A stretch of DNA of 64,000 nt from Antedon mediterranea (Eukaryota; Echinodermata; Crinoidea; Comatulida; Antedonidae): contig NC_092672.1 in assembly GCF_964355755.1 (NCBI RefSeq), forward strand, positions 5,270,001 through 5,334,000. The letters are read 5' to 3'. A model generated the notes under the pieces. That model ran no database searches. It had not been told where the DNA came from and saw nothing but the letters and a program-made list of their open reading frames with translations. Positions 36,001 to 42,489 of this stretch are shown here, in pieces. The stretch's first letter is position 1; every line of letters starts with the position of its first letter. The position numbers and the translations under genes were made by a program.

Positions 36001-39000
36001 ACTGAGGCTGCTTGACTGACTGACTAACTAACTAACTGGCTGACTAACTGGCTGTCTGAGGCTGCTTGACTGACTGACTGGCTGAAAGAGGTAGCTTGAC
36101 TGATTCAGTAACTGGATTACTGACTGAGTAACTGATTGACTGAGGTTTCTTGACTGAGTAACTGGCTTTAATGTGGCTGCTTGACCAATTGATTCACTGA
36201 CCAACTGCTTAACTAACCTGACTGACTAAAGTTTCTTTAAGTTTGCTTGACTGGTTGAGTAAAGACTTTTAACATAGTAATTGGCTACTGAGGTTGCTTC
36301 TAACCCAGTAACTTTCTGTGAAATTACAATTTACTGTATTTTATTTTTTTTTACTTTTCACAACTAGTTTGTCAATCTGGTGAAATACGTTGTAAACCAG
36401 AAGACAGCGTGTGTATTTCAATGTCATCTGTCTGCTCATGCTCAGTTGATTCTGAATCCTACAAGTTGTTTTGTCCTCTGGCTGGTGTCAACGGCTCACT
36501 CTGTAAATATAATAAACTAATTTAAAACATATAGTAATATTGTACAATTAAGATATTTTATAAGATATACTGCTGGACAAAAGACACAGCAGCAATGTGA
36601 TTGACAAGACATGGCATGTATTATTTGAAGACCTTAATTACAGTTTTTGTACCATGCAAAATTTCCTTTATGTCTACCATTTCTGTTCATCTTGTGTGTG
36701 TAAAAGCTCTTCAAGGCCTTACCTGTTTTGGGAGTTTTTAGACTACTTTGTAAAGACAATTTATAAATGTTTTCATGATTGATTTTTCTATTGAACTTTC
36801 TAGATTCTTGTCCAAATGACTATGTTGCGTGTCCATCTGGTGGATGTATCCACAAATACCATATGTGTGATACAGCCTATGATTGTTTTGATCAGAGTGA
36901 TGAAGATGATTGTTATGGAGTTGGTAAGTACAATGTATATGGGGGAGTAATAACCTGCGACTTGCTGCACCTGTGCTACTGTGGTGCATTTGCGCACAGG
37001 TGTGAACAACACAGCTTTCTCCTTTCCTTAGAGTCCCTTGGTGTAGTACAGCTGCCACTAAATGACACTCATTCATCTGTCTAAAACGACAGGAGTACAC
37101 TGGTAACGCCCTACTGTTTTGAAAAATGAACTGGGTTCTTTAAAGTGCACACGTGCAAGATGTGTACACTGAACCTCCAGTTTTAAGTACTTTCAGGAAG
37201 ACTTGTTCTACTAACAGAACAATGGCCAATCGGTGACTTAACCTTTGCTGATTGTGTATAGCTATGGTTTGCAGCGCCCCTGCCTTAACCACTAAACCAC
37301 TCGCCTGTTGTTGTTACCATTTGTACTCCTACATATATATACTATACTATATTGCCAATAATATATTCTATTTATTTCTTCCCTTAATCTAATATGTGAT
37401 GCCACTGGCGACGTGGTTCCCACAAGGACGTAACGCAACGCAAGTGAATTGACCAATCACAAGCGATGGCTTATTCGCTTGTGATTGCTAACTGTCTATA
37501 ACTCCGCTTGTCATTGATTAAAACGCTTGCGTTGCGTTTACGTCCTTGCGTTACGTTCTAGTGGGAACCAAGCTTTAAGCAATTATTTGTTAATCATAAT
37601 AATACAATACAAATTTTGTTTAAGGTGGAAGCATTGTCAACCCTTTTACACCTGGATGGATGGATCCGTATCAACACATTACTACAGAAAGTTCAATCTA
37701 TGAGAGTTTTGTCAATGATTTCTATACAGATCTAAAATTTGATAGAGTAAAAGGGTTTGATCCACCGGATTGGAACGGGTTCTTTGCTTATAGTTCAACT
37801 GCCGATTACAGTGATGCAGAGGATGTATTGAAGCTAACCAAGGAAGAGATATCTCTGCTTGGCCACCAAATCGATGACTTTATTTTACAGTGCACTTATG
37901 ATAAAGTTGATTGTAGCAGAGATGCGTAAGTAGATATAAATGGCATCTGTGATGTAATGACTATGAGCGCTCACTGGCTAAACCCATGTGGCCCAGAGCT
38001 TAAGGGGCCCCCAAAGCATGAGCAGTCCAATGAAACTACCCATCGTTGGAGGGCCCCCTTAGGAGTACACAACCTTACAACACTGAATGTCATTTTTTAT
38101 TGCATGCTATCATCTTTTAAACCATAATACTAATGGCATTTGTAGATGAAGATGCTGATTTTTTTGTGAATCATGTTTCTTTACTGTTTTTTATAAAGGG
38201 ACTTACAACTACAGCACCATTAGAAATTGTTATTATTTTGCTTTTAAGATTTTACGAAACACAGGATGACAAATATGGAAATTGCTTTACATTTAATGAT
38301 CCAAGACAGTACAATGAAACATTTTCTTCCACAAGAACTGGAGCTAGTAACGGTAAGAATTATAATGACAGTCGCTTAAATTGTACCATCATTGGTCTTT
38401 GATCACATGTGCATAAATGCACAATAAAAACCTTAGCACACTATATTAATAATAGGAAGGTACTAATGTTCAAATAGACGTGTTCTGTGACTACACAGCT
38501 GTCGAGTCAAAAAGTCACTCTTAGAAACATCTTCATTTTTGTTAGGATTAATTGGGTTGGGTCCTGAATCTATTCATCTTCATATGTTCCCTCCTTTGTT
38601 TTTTTCAGATGTTTTATCATGTTTTTATGTATCAACGACCTCTTTTCATATTATGTATGATATATAAATAAACACACACAAACAAACTGAACATTCACAG
38701 CAGAATGACTATTAGACAGCCATGACAGAATAATTGTACATATTATCTTAATTTGTTACTTTTATTAAAACAATAAATTATGTGTTGTAGGATTGAAGCT
38801 AACTTTGAATATTGAGCAGTCGGAGTACATAAGTTTATTTGGAAAAGATGCAGGAGTTCGAGTAGCAATCAACCCGACATCTAAACCTGAGTATCCGTAT
38901 GAAGATGGCATAACTGTACGACCTGGTGTCATTACGTCAATAGGTCTACGTTACGTAAGTAATTCAGTTAGAATATGGTACTTATAGCTGGTATTAAAAT

Positions 39001-42000
39001 ATATTTATTCTGTATAAGTAAATTCTATGTTTAAATTCAATTGTTAAAGTATTGGTTTTATTCTTGTGATTTTTTACCTAATCTTAAGCCTCTGTCTACA
39101 CTATCAAACTAGTTTGCAAAAAAAAGTGTGATGTACCCGAATATGGGAGGGATATGATGTCATCATGTCCATATATGGGCACATCACATTTTTATTGTCA
39201 TAAACTTTTAGCTTAATTTGTCCTTCTTACTTTATATTAGAATTATATTTCAAGACTCTGGACAAAAACTGGCAGTTGTACCACTGGACTTGATGAAATT
39301 GCCGAACTTAAAGAAAACAATGATCCCTTCTTTGAGGGCTATGATACGTACGATGAACGGGTAAAGAATTGTCATTGTTATTATTATTATTAATCAGAGA
39401 ACTCATTAAGAAAAAACAGTAATACGAAAAAAAGTTTTTATGAAGCTCTCAACAAAATAGAAGGTTCTATAAGGATGGACATTCAGATAAAACAAAAACA
39501 CTTAATCAAAAATCAAAAAGTCATATTATAATGCATGGTTTAAAAAGATGTTTGTGCTCTGAAGTCTATGTAATAAAGGATTGACTTATATAACAACATA
39601 CACACTCAATTCTGTGCATAAGAGTAGGCCTACACAGTTCCTGCTGCTGTACATCATGTGTACTACGCTATAACATTTCAAGTTCACTTATCTTTCCTTC
39701 TATAGACTTGCCAAAAGAGATGCATAAATCAGTACATTAATGACATATGCAACTGTACGGATACATTAGTGGTTGAAGGAACACCATGCAACCTACTTGA
39801 AAAGGACCAAGGTAAACACCATACTGAACTTGCCAACTCCTAGGTACAACCAAAACCTGGTGTGGTACACGTATATCATGGTACAAAACACACCATAAGT
39901 ACAAGCTTTACTGTCTGAGATCAGCAAGTTTACCTCACCCATACATGTACAATATATCAATTGCATTCTATTGTGAATTCAATATAAAAGCATACTTAAA
40001 TGTTTTTTTTTAATCTTTAGATGTTTGCAGACAACTCATGAATCATTTTTACCAAAAAAATGCTCTTGGTTGCGATTGTCCGCAGTCTTGCGAGTAAGTA
40101 GAGCTATAGCTTGGTGGTTAAAATGCTTGCCTTCCAATCCCAAGGTCCAGGGTTCAATCCTGACCTAGTGCTAGGGTTGTAACTCACGACTCTTTTAACT
40201 CCACACCCTATGCATCAAACGAGACTTAGTTTATAAGCACGAGAAATTATAAAATAGTTCATTCTGTAAATGGAGAGTTGCTCGCTGTTAGATGCATATA
40301 AAGGTATTTGTATTAATTACTTTGTGAAAGTTCATTTTAAAATATTCAATAATTACTTAGCAGATGTTGGCCTAAAGTGTTATTTTTCTCAGATATTCTA
40401 TTAGTTACCAGCTAAGTTGTTTTTTTCAGTGAGGTTTACTATTCAATAACTCAATCGCAATCATTGTGGCCTTCAAATATATACTTGGTAAGAACTATCT
40501 ATATTAAGATTTAGTTTTTTTTAGTTTGTTGGTTCACATTTGGAGAAAAAAATGCATTATGAATTTTCGTTTTGTTTATATTGATGAATTTTTCCTTGAT
40601 AGAGAAGGATAGAGGTCGCCTAATGCAATGCTCCCTTTGTAATTATTACACCACGCTCTGTCTACACTACCAAACTAGTTTGAAAAAGTGTGATGTGCAC
40701 AAATATGGTAGTGATATGCCCAAATATGGTAGTGATATTACATCATCATGTCCATATATGGGCACATCACATTTTGTTGTCATATAAAGTTTGATAGTGT
40801 AGACCAAGCTTAACAAATGTTAGAAGTGAATAAGAAACCATGTTTATGTCTGTGCAAAATGTAGCTCATTAGATACACATTTTTCTACCCTACTGACACA
40901 ATTCAAAGTCATCATCATCTTAAATGCTAATTTAAGAAGTACGTTTTTGAGCAAGCATATGTATAAGTAATCTTTCTTTATTGTAGGACTCATTAAAGAG
41001 GATCATCCATACAGAAAACAGCAAGACTAAAGCCTTACAGACTAAGGAAGATATTAGGTAAGTACGTGTATGAATAACATGTAGCAGCCATTCTGAACAG
41101 AGGTGTATCTAAGGCCTTTCTTTGACTCAAAATTACCCTACTAAATTCATATGTTGACTATACTGGGACCTTTGCATTTTGTGTCATTGGTTGTCATCGA
41201 GACCTGGAATCGGCCAAAAGGAATCTAGTAAGGAAGCACACTCCAATAGTGAGTGTCAGAATACACATCTTGCATCAACTAGGTAATTTCAAATCGTCCT
41301 CTAAATGAAAGGCTACAGCTCTGTTACCACTTTAAAATGCCTGTAATTTAGCATCTTAAATGTCCAACCTTTAGAGGAGGTGAGGACATTGTTATCTCAT
41401 CCTTTTAGTTGAGTAAATATTTTAAAAATATTTATGATTTTTATTTATTTTATCAGAGAAAACCTTGTTAGACTTGAAATTTACTATGAAGAACTGAACT
41501 ATGAGAGTACTGTGGAATCATCAGCTTATGGGGTAGGACACAATGTCTTATTTTTTACAGGCTTTATACAGTAGTGTTACTAAGCAACTACAAGTGTCAA
41601 AGTATACAAAAACTACAGTACAGTAGAACACCTATTATGGGACACCTTCTAAACAGTATCCATTAAATTTAATAATAGTGTCATCCCCTGAATATGGGTT
41701 GGCTATAGTGTTAATATATACATTGCCCCTTAGTATTATGGATGTGGTTGAGTAGTAGCCCCTTGTCAGTTTCATGAAATAGTGTGTCCTTTTAATGGAG
41801 ATGCCCTGAATAGGGGTGTACTAAAGGAGGGGTCCCACTGTAACTACTTGCTATCTTCTAATGTTATTAACATCTTGCGTTTTTAGGCTCCAGACCTTTT
41901 TAGCGATTTAGGAGGAACCGCCGGGTTATATCTCGGCCTCTCCGTCATCAGTATTCTCGAATTCTTTGAGCTAGCCTACGTTATCATTCAGTACATGTGT

Positions 42001-42141
42001 CGACAACTTAAAACCGGCGTGCAGAAGCGAATAGAAGCGGCGAATAAAATGGATCACGAGAAAATGGAAAGCCAGCGACCATATAAGCGACCTCAGGAAC
42101 CACCGCATTGTTATTATAATTATAAGTCTAAATTCAGATAA
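12560..42141 (+). CDS. Giant DEG/ENaC-type channel subunit with LDLa, SEA, EGF and mucin-like ectodomain (channel gene 1, 39 exons, about 3,408 aa)
   Basis: I joined 39 exons with consensus splice sites and unbroken phase into 10,227 nt. Domain order: cytoplasmic N-terminus (1-260) with duplicated FSP..SN.GTS modules; TM1 (about 264-284); post-TM1 strand with FPKVTICN (296-343); LDLa 1-6; SEA1 (671-786); LDLa 7; Thr/Pro mucin-like region (about 840-1090); SEA2 (1092-1216); LDLa 8; SEA3; acidic repeats (1389-2582); LDLa 9-12; EGF-like (2763-2804); LDLa 13-16; Cys-rich DEG/ENaC ectodomain (2967-3324) with [19 protein letters not shown] and [13 protein letters not shown]2 with [10 protein letters not shown] (3341-3343 is the G-L-S filter); short basic tail. 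Family members are trimeric, amiloride-sensitive, sodium-selective channels gated by acid, peptides, proteases or mechanical force. An insert this large between the first ectodomain strand and the channel core is exceptional, as these subunits usually have 500-800 residues. It lies tail-to-tail with its paralogue at 44508-59599. The start at 12560 was chosen as the first ATG in the exon, which ends in phase 2 to fit 12826; the upstream exon at 12247 is the alternative. Confidence 0.93.
13200..13333. mobile_element. Palindromic MITE, family 1, copy 4
   Basis: It begins 'agctctgtctacactatcaa', has 'tatatggacatgatgatgtc' in the middle and ends 'tgatagtgtagacagagctt'. It lies in an intron of channel gene 1. 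The termini are near-perfect inverted repeats. Confidence 0.9.
14207..14754. mobile_element. MITE-like element with 'agatgtattgtccctt' inverted ends
   Basis: The left end 'agatgtattgtccctttga' and right end 'ttcaagggacaatacatcta' are inverted copies about 550 bp apart, inside an intron of channel gene 1. No ORF. A diverged relative begins at 32763 ('agatctattgtccccta'), also within this gene. Confidence 0.7.
15193..15643 (+). CDS. Channel gene 1: exon with N-terminal domain and TM1
   Basis: The exon follows 'gtgttttag' and ends before 'gtaagt', in phase 2 and out phase 0. After a Ser/Lys-rich stretch comes the conserved pre-TM1 region [12 protein letters not shown] and the hydrophobic TM1 ([19 protein letters not shown]). 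The family's gating His-Gly pair is here His-Ala (about residues 248-249). The paralogue has the normal HG in its first exon. Confidence 0.92.
16126..16267 (+). CDS. Channel gene 1: post-TM1 exon
   Basis: It encodes [20 protein letters not shown] and then [28 protein letters not shown] is the DEG/ENaC FPAVTxCN block that opens the ectodomain. The exon is 142 nt (phase 0 to 1), exactly the length of the matching exon of the paralogue. Confidence 0.95.
16524..16643 (+). CDS. Channel gene 1: LDLa 1 exon
   Basis: A phase 1-1 exon with six cysteines and the calcium-binding signature [10 protein letters not shown]. It aligns with the first LDLa of the paralogue ([11 protein letters not shown] against [11 protein letters not shown]), which marks it as an ancestral module. 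Confidence 0.95.
17166..17640. repeat. Tandem duplication (about 230 bp x2) inside Helitron copy C
   Basis: The block 'gcctataaataatataccac...cactgt.atagtc.attgaaatagca...acgtaccactacaacg' occurs twice back to back, starting at about 17168 and 17398, with few differences. Copies A and B carry one version each. Confidence 0.8.
18001..18080. repeat. 27-bp unit repeated three times
   Basis: The unit 'aggagataggaaaatgcgaa' plus 'gcatagg' is present three times in a row within Helitron copy C. The other Helitron copies have it once. Confidence 0.85.
18455..18577 (+). CDS. Channel gene 1: LDLa 2 exon
   Basis: A phase 1-1 exon encoding C-K-E-G-F-F-R-C...[16 protein letters not shown]. It matches the second LDLa of the paralogue ([16 protein letters not shown]), including the NGSNDGVCI / NGSASGVCI loop. 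Confidence 0.94.
18595..18720 (+). repeat. tRNA-derived SINE fragment
   Basis: 'gtagtttggtggttaaacgt' resembles a polymerase III A box region, and 'agggttcaatcc' resembles a B box about 35 bp later. Related heads occur at 21431, 23604 and 40099 and, inverted, near 34850. Confidence 0.45.
19177..19287 (+). CDS. Channel gene 1: LDLa 3 exon
   Basis: A phase 1-1, 111-nt exon encoding [19 protein letters not shown] and [16 protein letters not shown]. It pairs with LDLa 3 of the paralogue ([13 protein letters not shown]), which is also 111 nt. Confidence 0.94.
19490..19705 (-). repeat. SINE with a tRNA-like head (family C)
   Basis: On the minus strand it begins 'gtgagtggccgagcggttaa', a tRNA Leu/Ser-like A box, followed by 'gggtttgaggc' as a B box. 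The body contains 'gtgtacactggacctacag' and 'acaccggggtaaccccctac' on the plus strand. Other copies lie at 21315-21800 (interrupted) and 37090-37308. Confidence 0.6.
19937..20110 (+). CDS. Channel gene 1: LDLa 4 exon
   Basis: A phase 1-1 exon with LDLa residues [16 protein letters not shown] and [13 protein letters not shown], then a short Thr/Pro linker (PSTVAPTPT). It is longer (174 nt) than the usual single-LDLa exon. Confidence 0.92.
20119..20281. mobile_element. Palindromic MITE, family 1, copy 5
   Basis: The ends 'aagctttgtctacactatca' and 'tgatagtgtagacaaggctt' are inverted. The arms continue inward as 'aactttatgtgtcaaaaaaa' against 'tttttttgacacataaagtt', so this is the most symmetric copy. 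It begins only 8 bp after a splice donor of channel gene 1. Confidence 0.93.
20786..20947 (+). CDS. Channel gene 1: LDLa 5 exon
   Basis: A phase 1-1 exon encoding [20 protein letters not shown] and [10 protein letters not shown], with a Thr/Glu/Ala-rich tail. The calcium-site Ser is Lys here (DGKDE). Confidence 0.92.
21315..21800 (-). repeat. SINE family C copy split by a nested SINE family B insertion
   Basis: The family C body ('gtgtacactggacctatgg', 'gtccttatct') stops at about 21430 and resumes at about 21687 with 'atctgagaagacttgttcca', ending in the tRNA-like head 'ttaaccgctcggccatttg'. The interval 21431-21686 is a plus-strand family B SINE with 'cttggtggttatgatgc', 'gggttcaag' and an A-rich tail 'caaaacaaacaaaacaaa'. 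Confidence 0.65.
21431..21686 (+). repeat. tRNA-derived SINE, family B
   Basis: The head 'agttgtggcttggtggttat' and B box 'gggttcaagttcc' are followed by a body with 'cttgtaataagactttgttt' and 'tgatcagcaattgctggatg', then an A-rich tail. The same element lies on the minus strand at 34600-34855. Confidence 0.65.
21868..22161 (+). CDS. Channel gene 1: LDLa 6 plus Thr/Pro linker exon
   Basis: A phase 1-1 exon encoding [20 protein letters not shown] and [10 protein letters not shown], then about 55 residues rich in Thr, Pro and Ser ([29 protein letters not shown]). The linker is probably O-glycosylated and leads into SEA1. Confidence 0.92.
22279..22331. repeat. Small foldback ('cgcccgtattc' ends)
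   Basis: 'cgcccgtattcgaacttcg' at the left and 'gaatacgggcg' at the right form an imperfect hairpin of about 53 bp inside an intron. Confidence 0.6.
22563..23455 (+). CDS. Channel gene 1: SEA domain 1 (two exons)
   Basis: Exons 22563-22687 and 23233-23455 join in phase 0 through FNNL|LQAEY. The first half reads [20 protein letters not shown]; the second has [24 protein letters not shown] is the form of the SEA self-cleavage loop (GSVVV in mucins), and cutting falls between G and S in known members. The phase 0 intron in the middle of the domain recurs in SEA2 and SEA3, so the three arose by duplication. Confidence 0.85.
23604..23720 (+). repeat. tRNA-derived SINE fragment
   Basis: 'cactgtggctttgtagttaa' and 'tttggttcacatcc' resemble a decayed A box and B box of the family B head. 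It lies in the intron before the LDLa 7 exon. Confidence 0.35.
23885..24799 (+). CDS. Channel gene 1: LDLa 7 plus mucin-like Thr/Pro exon
   Basis: A phase 1-1 exon of 915 nt. LDLa 7 ([31 protein letters not shown]) is followed by about 250 residues of imperfect PTTxxPTTE repeats ([27 protein letters not shown]). This composition is typical of densely O-glycosylated mucin stalks. It ends just before SEA2, the usual mucin-SEA order of membrane mucins. Confidence 0.93.
24855..25016. mobile_element. Palindromic MITE, family 1, copy 6
   Basis: The ends 'aagctttgtgtacactatca' and 'tgatagtgtagacagggctt' are inverted, with 'atatcgtggtgatatg' repeats inside. It lies in the intron between the mucin-like exon and SEA2. 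Confidence 0.88.
25146..27030 (+). CDS. Channel gene 1: SEA domain 2 (two exons)
   Basis: Exons 25146-25297 and 26808-27030 join in phase 0 (FTTM|LEGVF). The first has [20 protein letters not shown]; the second has [24 protein letters not shown] again fits the self-cleavage loop. The intron between them holds the 29-bp minisatellite, so polymorphic expansion occurs inside the transcribed unit. Confidence 0.87.
25712..26691. mobile_element. MITE with 'cagtggccgtattcaccaa' ends carrying an internal minisatellite
   Basis: The left tip CAGTGGCCGTATTCACCAA and the right tip, read in reverse as CAGTGACCGTATTCACCAT, match at 17 of 19 positions. The subterminal parts 'gattacccttaaat' and 'attttaagggtta' are also partly inverted. 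Almost all of the interior is the 29-bp tandem repeat. Confidence 0.8.
25752..26610. repeat. 29-bp minisatellite, about 29-30 copies
   Basis: The unit 'tatttaagtatttcacttaa' plus 'ctcaataga' repeats without spacers and is nearly identical throughout. Rare variants are 'aatcaatag' twice, 'tttaactta' once and 'ttaaatatt' once. The unit is itself partly palindromic (ttaagt...acttaa). Confidence 0.97.
27543..27790 (+). CDS. Channel gene 1: LDLa 8 fused to the first half of SEA domain 3
   Basis: The exon starts in phase 1 and ends in phase 0. LDLa 8 reads [20 protein letters not shown] and [10 protein letters not shown]. It continues directly as [20 protein letters not shown] and [11 protein letters not shown], which match the start of SEA1 and SEA2. 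Loss of the intron between LDLa and SEA makes this a compound exon. Confidence 0.88.
28312..32233 (+). CDS. Channel gene 1: giant exon, second half of SEA3 plus three blocks of coding tandem repeats
   Basis: A 3,922-nt exon from 'ttcttttctag' (phase 0) to the donor 'gtaaga' after GGATCACAACGGC (phase 1). SEA3 continues as [20 protein letters not shown], but the cleavage loop is [12 protein letters not shown] with no G-S. Repeats follow: 34 units of 42 bp encoding [14 protein letters not shown] (28579-30006), 12 units of 42 bp encoding [14 protein letters not shown] (30007-30510), and a 75-bp junction unit plus 35 units of 45 bp encoding [15 protein letters not shown] (to 32160). The region is extremely acidic with no cysteines and is probably an extended stalk. 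All periods are multiples of three, so copy-number change keeps the frame. A weaker in-frame donor at 32258 would add R-R-K-K-R; reading through both meets a stop at 32296-32298. Confidence 0.93.
28579..30006 (+). repeat. 42-bp coding minisatellite, 34 copies
   Basis: The unit encodes [14 protein letters not shown] with scattered changes (K or H for E after W; A for G; N for D). An invariant Trp occurs every 14 residues. Synonymous changes such as aagcgaa/aagtgaa recur in runs, consistent with slippage or gene conversion. Confidence 0.97.
30007..30510 (+). repeat. 42-bp coding minisatellite, second type, 12 copies
   Basis: The unit encodes [14 protein letters not shown], with [14 protein letters not shown] as a recurrent variant in every second to third unit. 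It is derived from the first block by loss of Trp and gain of Glu. Confidence 0.95.
30511..32160 (+). repeat. 45-bp coding minisatellite, 35 copies plus a junction unit
   Basis: The unit encodes [15 protein letters not shown] and is highly uniform. Variants include STDVLEEE near the start, and the set 'gaggaagg..cattgtacca' recurs every few units near the end, suggesting duplication of multi-unit blocks. Confidence 0.97.
32446..32562 (+). CDS. Channel gene 1: LDLa 9 exon
   Basis: A phase 1-1, 117-nt exon encoding [20 protein letters not shown] and [16 protein letters not shown], a canonical calcium-binding LDLa. Confidence 0.94.
33124..33237 (+). CDS. Channel gene 1: LDLa 10 exon
   Basis: A phase 1-1 exon encoding [20 protein letters not shown] and [12 protein letters not shown], with a slightly extended last loop. 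Confidence 0.93.
33312..33350. repeat. (GATGAT/ACA)n microsatellite in an intron
   Basis: Runs of 'gatgatgatgatgatgat' with 'acaacaa' lie shortly after the LDLa 10 donor. Confidence 0.85.
33750..33875 (+). CDS. Channel gene 1: LDLa 11 exon
   Basis: A phase 1-1, 126-nt exon encoding [20 protein letters not shown] and [16 protein letters not shown]. Confidence 0.93.
34001..34215 (+). repeat. tRNA-derived SINE, family A
   Basis: 'gggtagccgagtggttaga' (A box like) and 'cgggttcaaatccc' (B box like) lie about 40 bp apart, as in a tRNA gene. They are followed by a shared body ('acctggttgaaaata', 'ggaactggccacc', 'cttagtacaat'). A diverged copy lies at 58376-58560. The 5' part cannot fold into a full tRNA with matched acceptor ends. 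Confidence 0.65.
34382..34492 (+). CDS. Channel gene 1: LDLa 12 exon
   Basis: A phase 1-1, 111-nt exon encoding [20 protein letters not shown] and [10 protein letters not shown]. Confidence 0.93.
34600..34855 (-). repeat. tRNA-derived SINE, family B (minus strand)
   Basis: Reverse copy of the element at 21431: 'cagcaattgctgatcattag', 'cttattacaagtctttggg', 'cctgacatgtgacaggactt' and 'accaccaagccacaac'. At its left end the 'gcaattgctgatccatcca' tip is triplicated (34604-34660). Confidence 0.65.
35172..35297 (+). CDS. Channel gene 1: EGF-like exon
   Basis: A phase 1-1 exon encoding [18 protein letters not shown], then [14 protein letters not shown]. The six cysteines follow C-x4-C-x6-C...C-x-C-x8-C, the EGF pattern. 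It is the only non-LDLa module in the membrane-proximal array, and its phase allows insertion by exon shuffling. Confidence 0.87.
35340..35465. repeat. Copy of the 'gcctccagcg.tggagggcc' dispersed repeat
   Basis: 'gaaaaaggctaaaaacgtct' and 'tgggcctcaggcctctgcat' match the right half of the element at 10907-11120. The left end is missing. Confidence 0.6.
35537..35647 (+). CDS. Channel gene 1: LDLa 13 exon
   Basis: A phase 1-1, 111-nt exon encoding [20 protein letters not shown] and [10 protein letters not shown]. Donor is gttagc. Confidence 0.92.
35836..35955 (+). CDS. Channel gene 1: LDLa 14 exon
   Basis: A phase 1-1, 120-nt exon encoding [19 protein letters not shown] and [21 protein letters not shown] also occurs in LDLa 8 of the paralogue, which is likely its counterpart. 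Confidence 0.92.
35970..36310. repeat. Degenerate (GACT/GGCT)n repeat in an intron
   Basis: Strings such as 'gactgactgagtaactggc' and 'gctgcttgactgactgac' recur irregularly over about 340 bp. Simple-sequence origin, no coding potential. Confidence 0.75.
36368..36502 (+). CDS. Channel gene 1: degenerate LDLa 15 exon
   Basis: A phase 1-1 exon encoding [20 protein letters not shown], then [14 protein letters not shown]. The cysteine framework is partly kept, but the D-x-S-D-E calcium site is lost. By position and by C-x-x-GEI.C it matches LDLa 9 of the paralogue (CDPGEIKC). Confidence 0.85.
36804..36923 (+). CDS. Channel gene 1: LDLa 16 exon (membrane-proximal)
   Basis: A phase 1-1, 120-nt exon encoding [20 protein letters not shown] and [10 protein letters not shown]. 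It matches the last LDLa of the paralogue ([20 protein letters not shown]), also 120 nt. Confidence 0.94.
37090..37308 (-). repeat. SINE family C copy
   Basis: The tRNA-like head reads 'ccttaaccactaaaccactc' on the plus strand. The body has 'gatgtgtacactgaacctcc' and 'aagacttgttctac'. Same family as 19490-19705. Confidence 0.55.
37411..37573. mobile_element. Foldback MITE, family 2, copy 2
   Basis: The left arm is 'cgtggttcccacaaggacgt' then 'aacgcaacgcaagtg'. The right arm is 'cgcttgcgttgcgtttacgt' then 'ctagtgggaaccaagct'. 'aatcacaagcgatgg' sits in the centre. Confidence 0.88.
37625..41532 (+). CDS. Channel gene 1: Cys-rich DEG/ENaC ectodomain core (nine exons)
   Basis: Exons: 37625-37925, 38249-38352, 38791-38954, 39241-39360, 39706-39811, 40021-40093, 40430-40487, 40987-41057 and 41457-41532. 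Motifs in order are [90 protein letters not shown] and [12 protein letters not shown]. These are the palm, thumb and knuckle parts of the family with their paired cysteines. The last exon gives the E-I-Y-Y-E-E-L-x-Y-E-S strand before TM2. Each exon has a same-phase partner in the paralogue, six of them with identical length. Confidence 0.95.
37962..38062. repeat. Partial copy of the 'gagcgctcactggctaaacc' repeat
   Basis: 'ctatgagcgctcactggcta' and 'gttggagggcccccttagga' match 10915-11085. It lies in an intron of channel gene 1. Confidence 0.6.
39086..39215. mobile_element. Palindromic MITE, family 1, copy 7 (right arm truncated)
   Basis: It begins 'aagcctctgtctacactatc' and contains 'ggatatgatgtcatcatgtc', but the right arm stops at 'gtcataaacttttagctt'. 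It ends about 25 bp before an exon, so the element abuts or forms part of the acceptor region. Confidence 0.8.
40099..40290 (+). repeat. tRNA-derived SINE, family B-like
   Basis: 'tatagcttggtggttaaaat' and 'cagggttcaatcc' lie 40 bp apart, starting a few bases after a splice donor. The body is diverged. Confidence 0.5.
40654..40810. mobile_element. Palindromic MITE, family 1, copy 8
   Basis: The ends are 'cgctctgtctacactaccaa' and 'tgatagtgtagaccaagctt', with 'aatatggtagtgatatgccc' repeated inside and 'catcatgtccatatatgggc' to its right. Confidence 0.9.
41630..41845. repeat. Dispersed 'gtgtccccttaatagggg' repeat
   Basis: 'cagtagaacacctattatgg' at the left and 'aggggtcccactgta' at the right enclose alternating 'cattgccccttagta' and 'cctgaataggggtgt' blocks. 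Related pieces occur at 3488-3595, 9395-9500, 51261-51390 and 56415-56465. Confidence 0.5.
41887..42141 (+). CDS. Channel gene 1: last exon with TM2 and cytoplasmic tail
   Basis: It encodes [20 protein letters not shown], continuing [17 protein letters not shown] as TM2, then a basic tail of about 45 residues ending before TAA at 42139. [22 protein letters not shown] is the diagnostic DEG/ENaC TM2 block (split here for length). The filter triplet is G-L-S. The tail has PPHCYYNY but no strict PPxY ubiquitin-ligase motif. Confidence 0.96.
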   Translation, partial: APDLFSDLGGTAGLYLGLSVISILEFFELAYVIIQYMCRQLKTGVQKRIEAANKMDHEKMESQRPYKRPQEPPHCYYNYKSKFR

Positions 42142-42483
42142 AGTGATTGAAAAAGTATATTTTTTTATGATCAAGTATAACCAGTTGGGTAGGTTAAACT
42201 ATTTCGAAAGGCATTACATCAAAAAGTGGAGAAATTTGGAGGCTATAATATAAATGATCTAAAACTGCGGTTAGATAACGTTTACATTAAGTTCCGACGT
42301 TCGAAGATTTACAAGGAAAAATAGTAATGTTTATACAACCATAAATTTTTTCGGTTTACATTAGTTAGAATAAAAGATCACTATTAACATATATTTGCAT
42401 ATTCAAATTTTGCCGCAGTCATGTAAACATACCCTAGACAGCTCCCTATAATATACTTGAGTAGGCCTAATATTGACAGCCAC

Positions 42484-42489
42484 AATAAA
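42484..42489 (+). promoter_or_regulatory. Candidate poly(A) signal of channel gene 1
   Basis: AATAAA 343 bp after the stop, with a second AATAAA about 75 bp farther on. Plausible, but not tested by transcript data. Confidence 0.45.
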
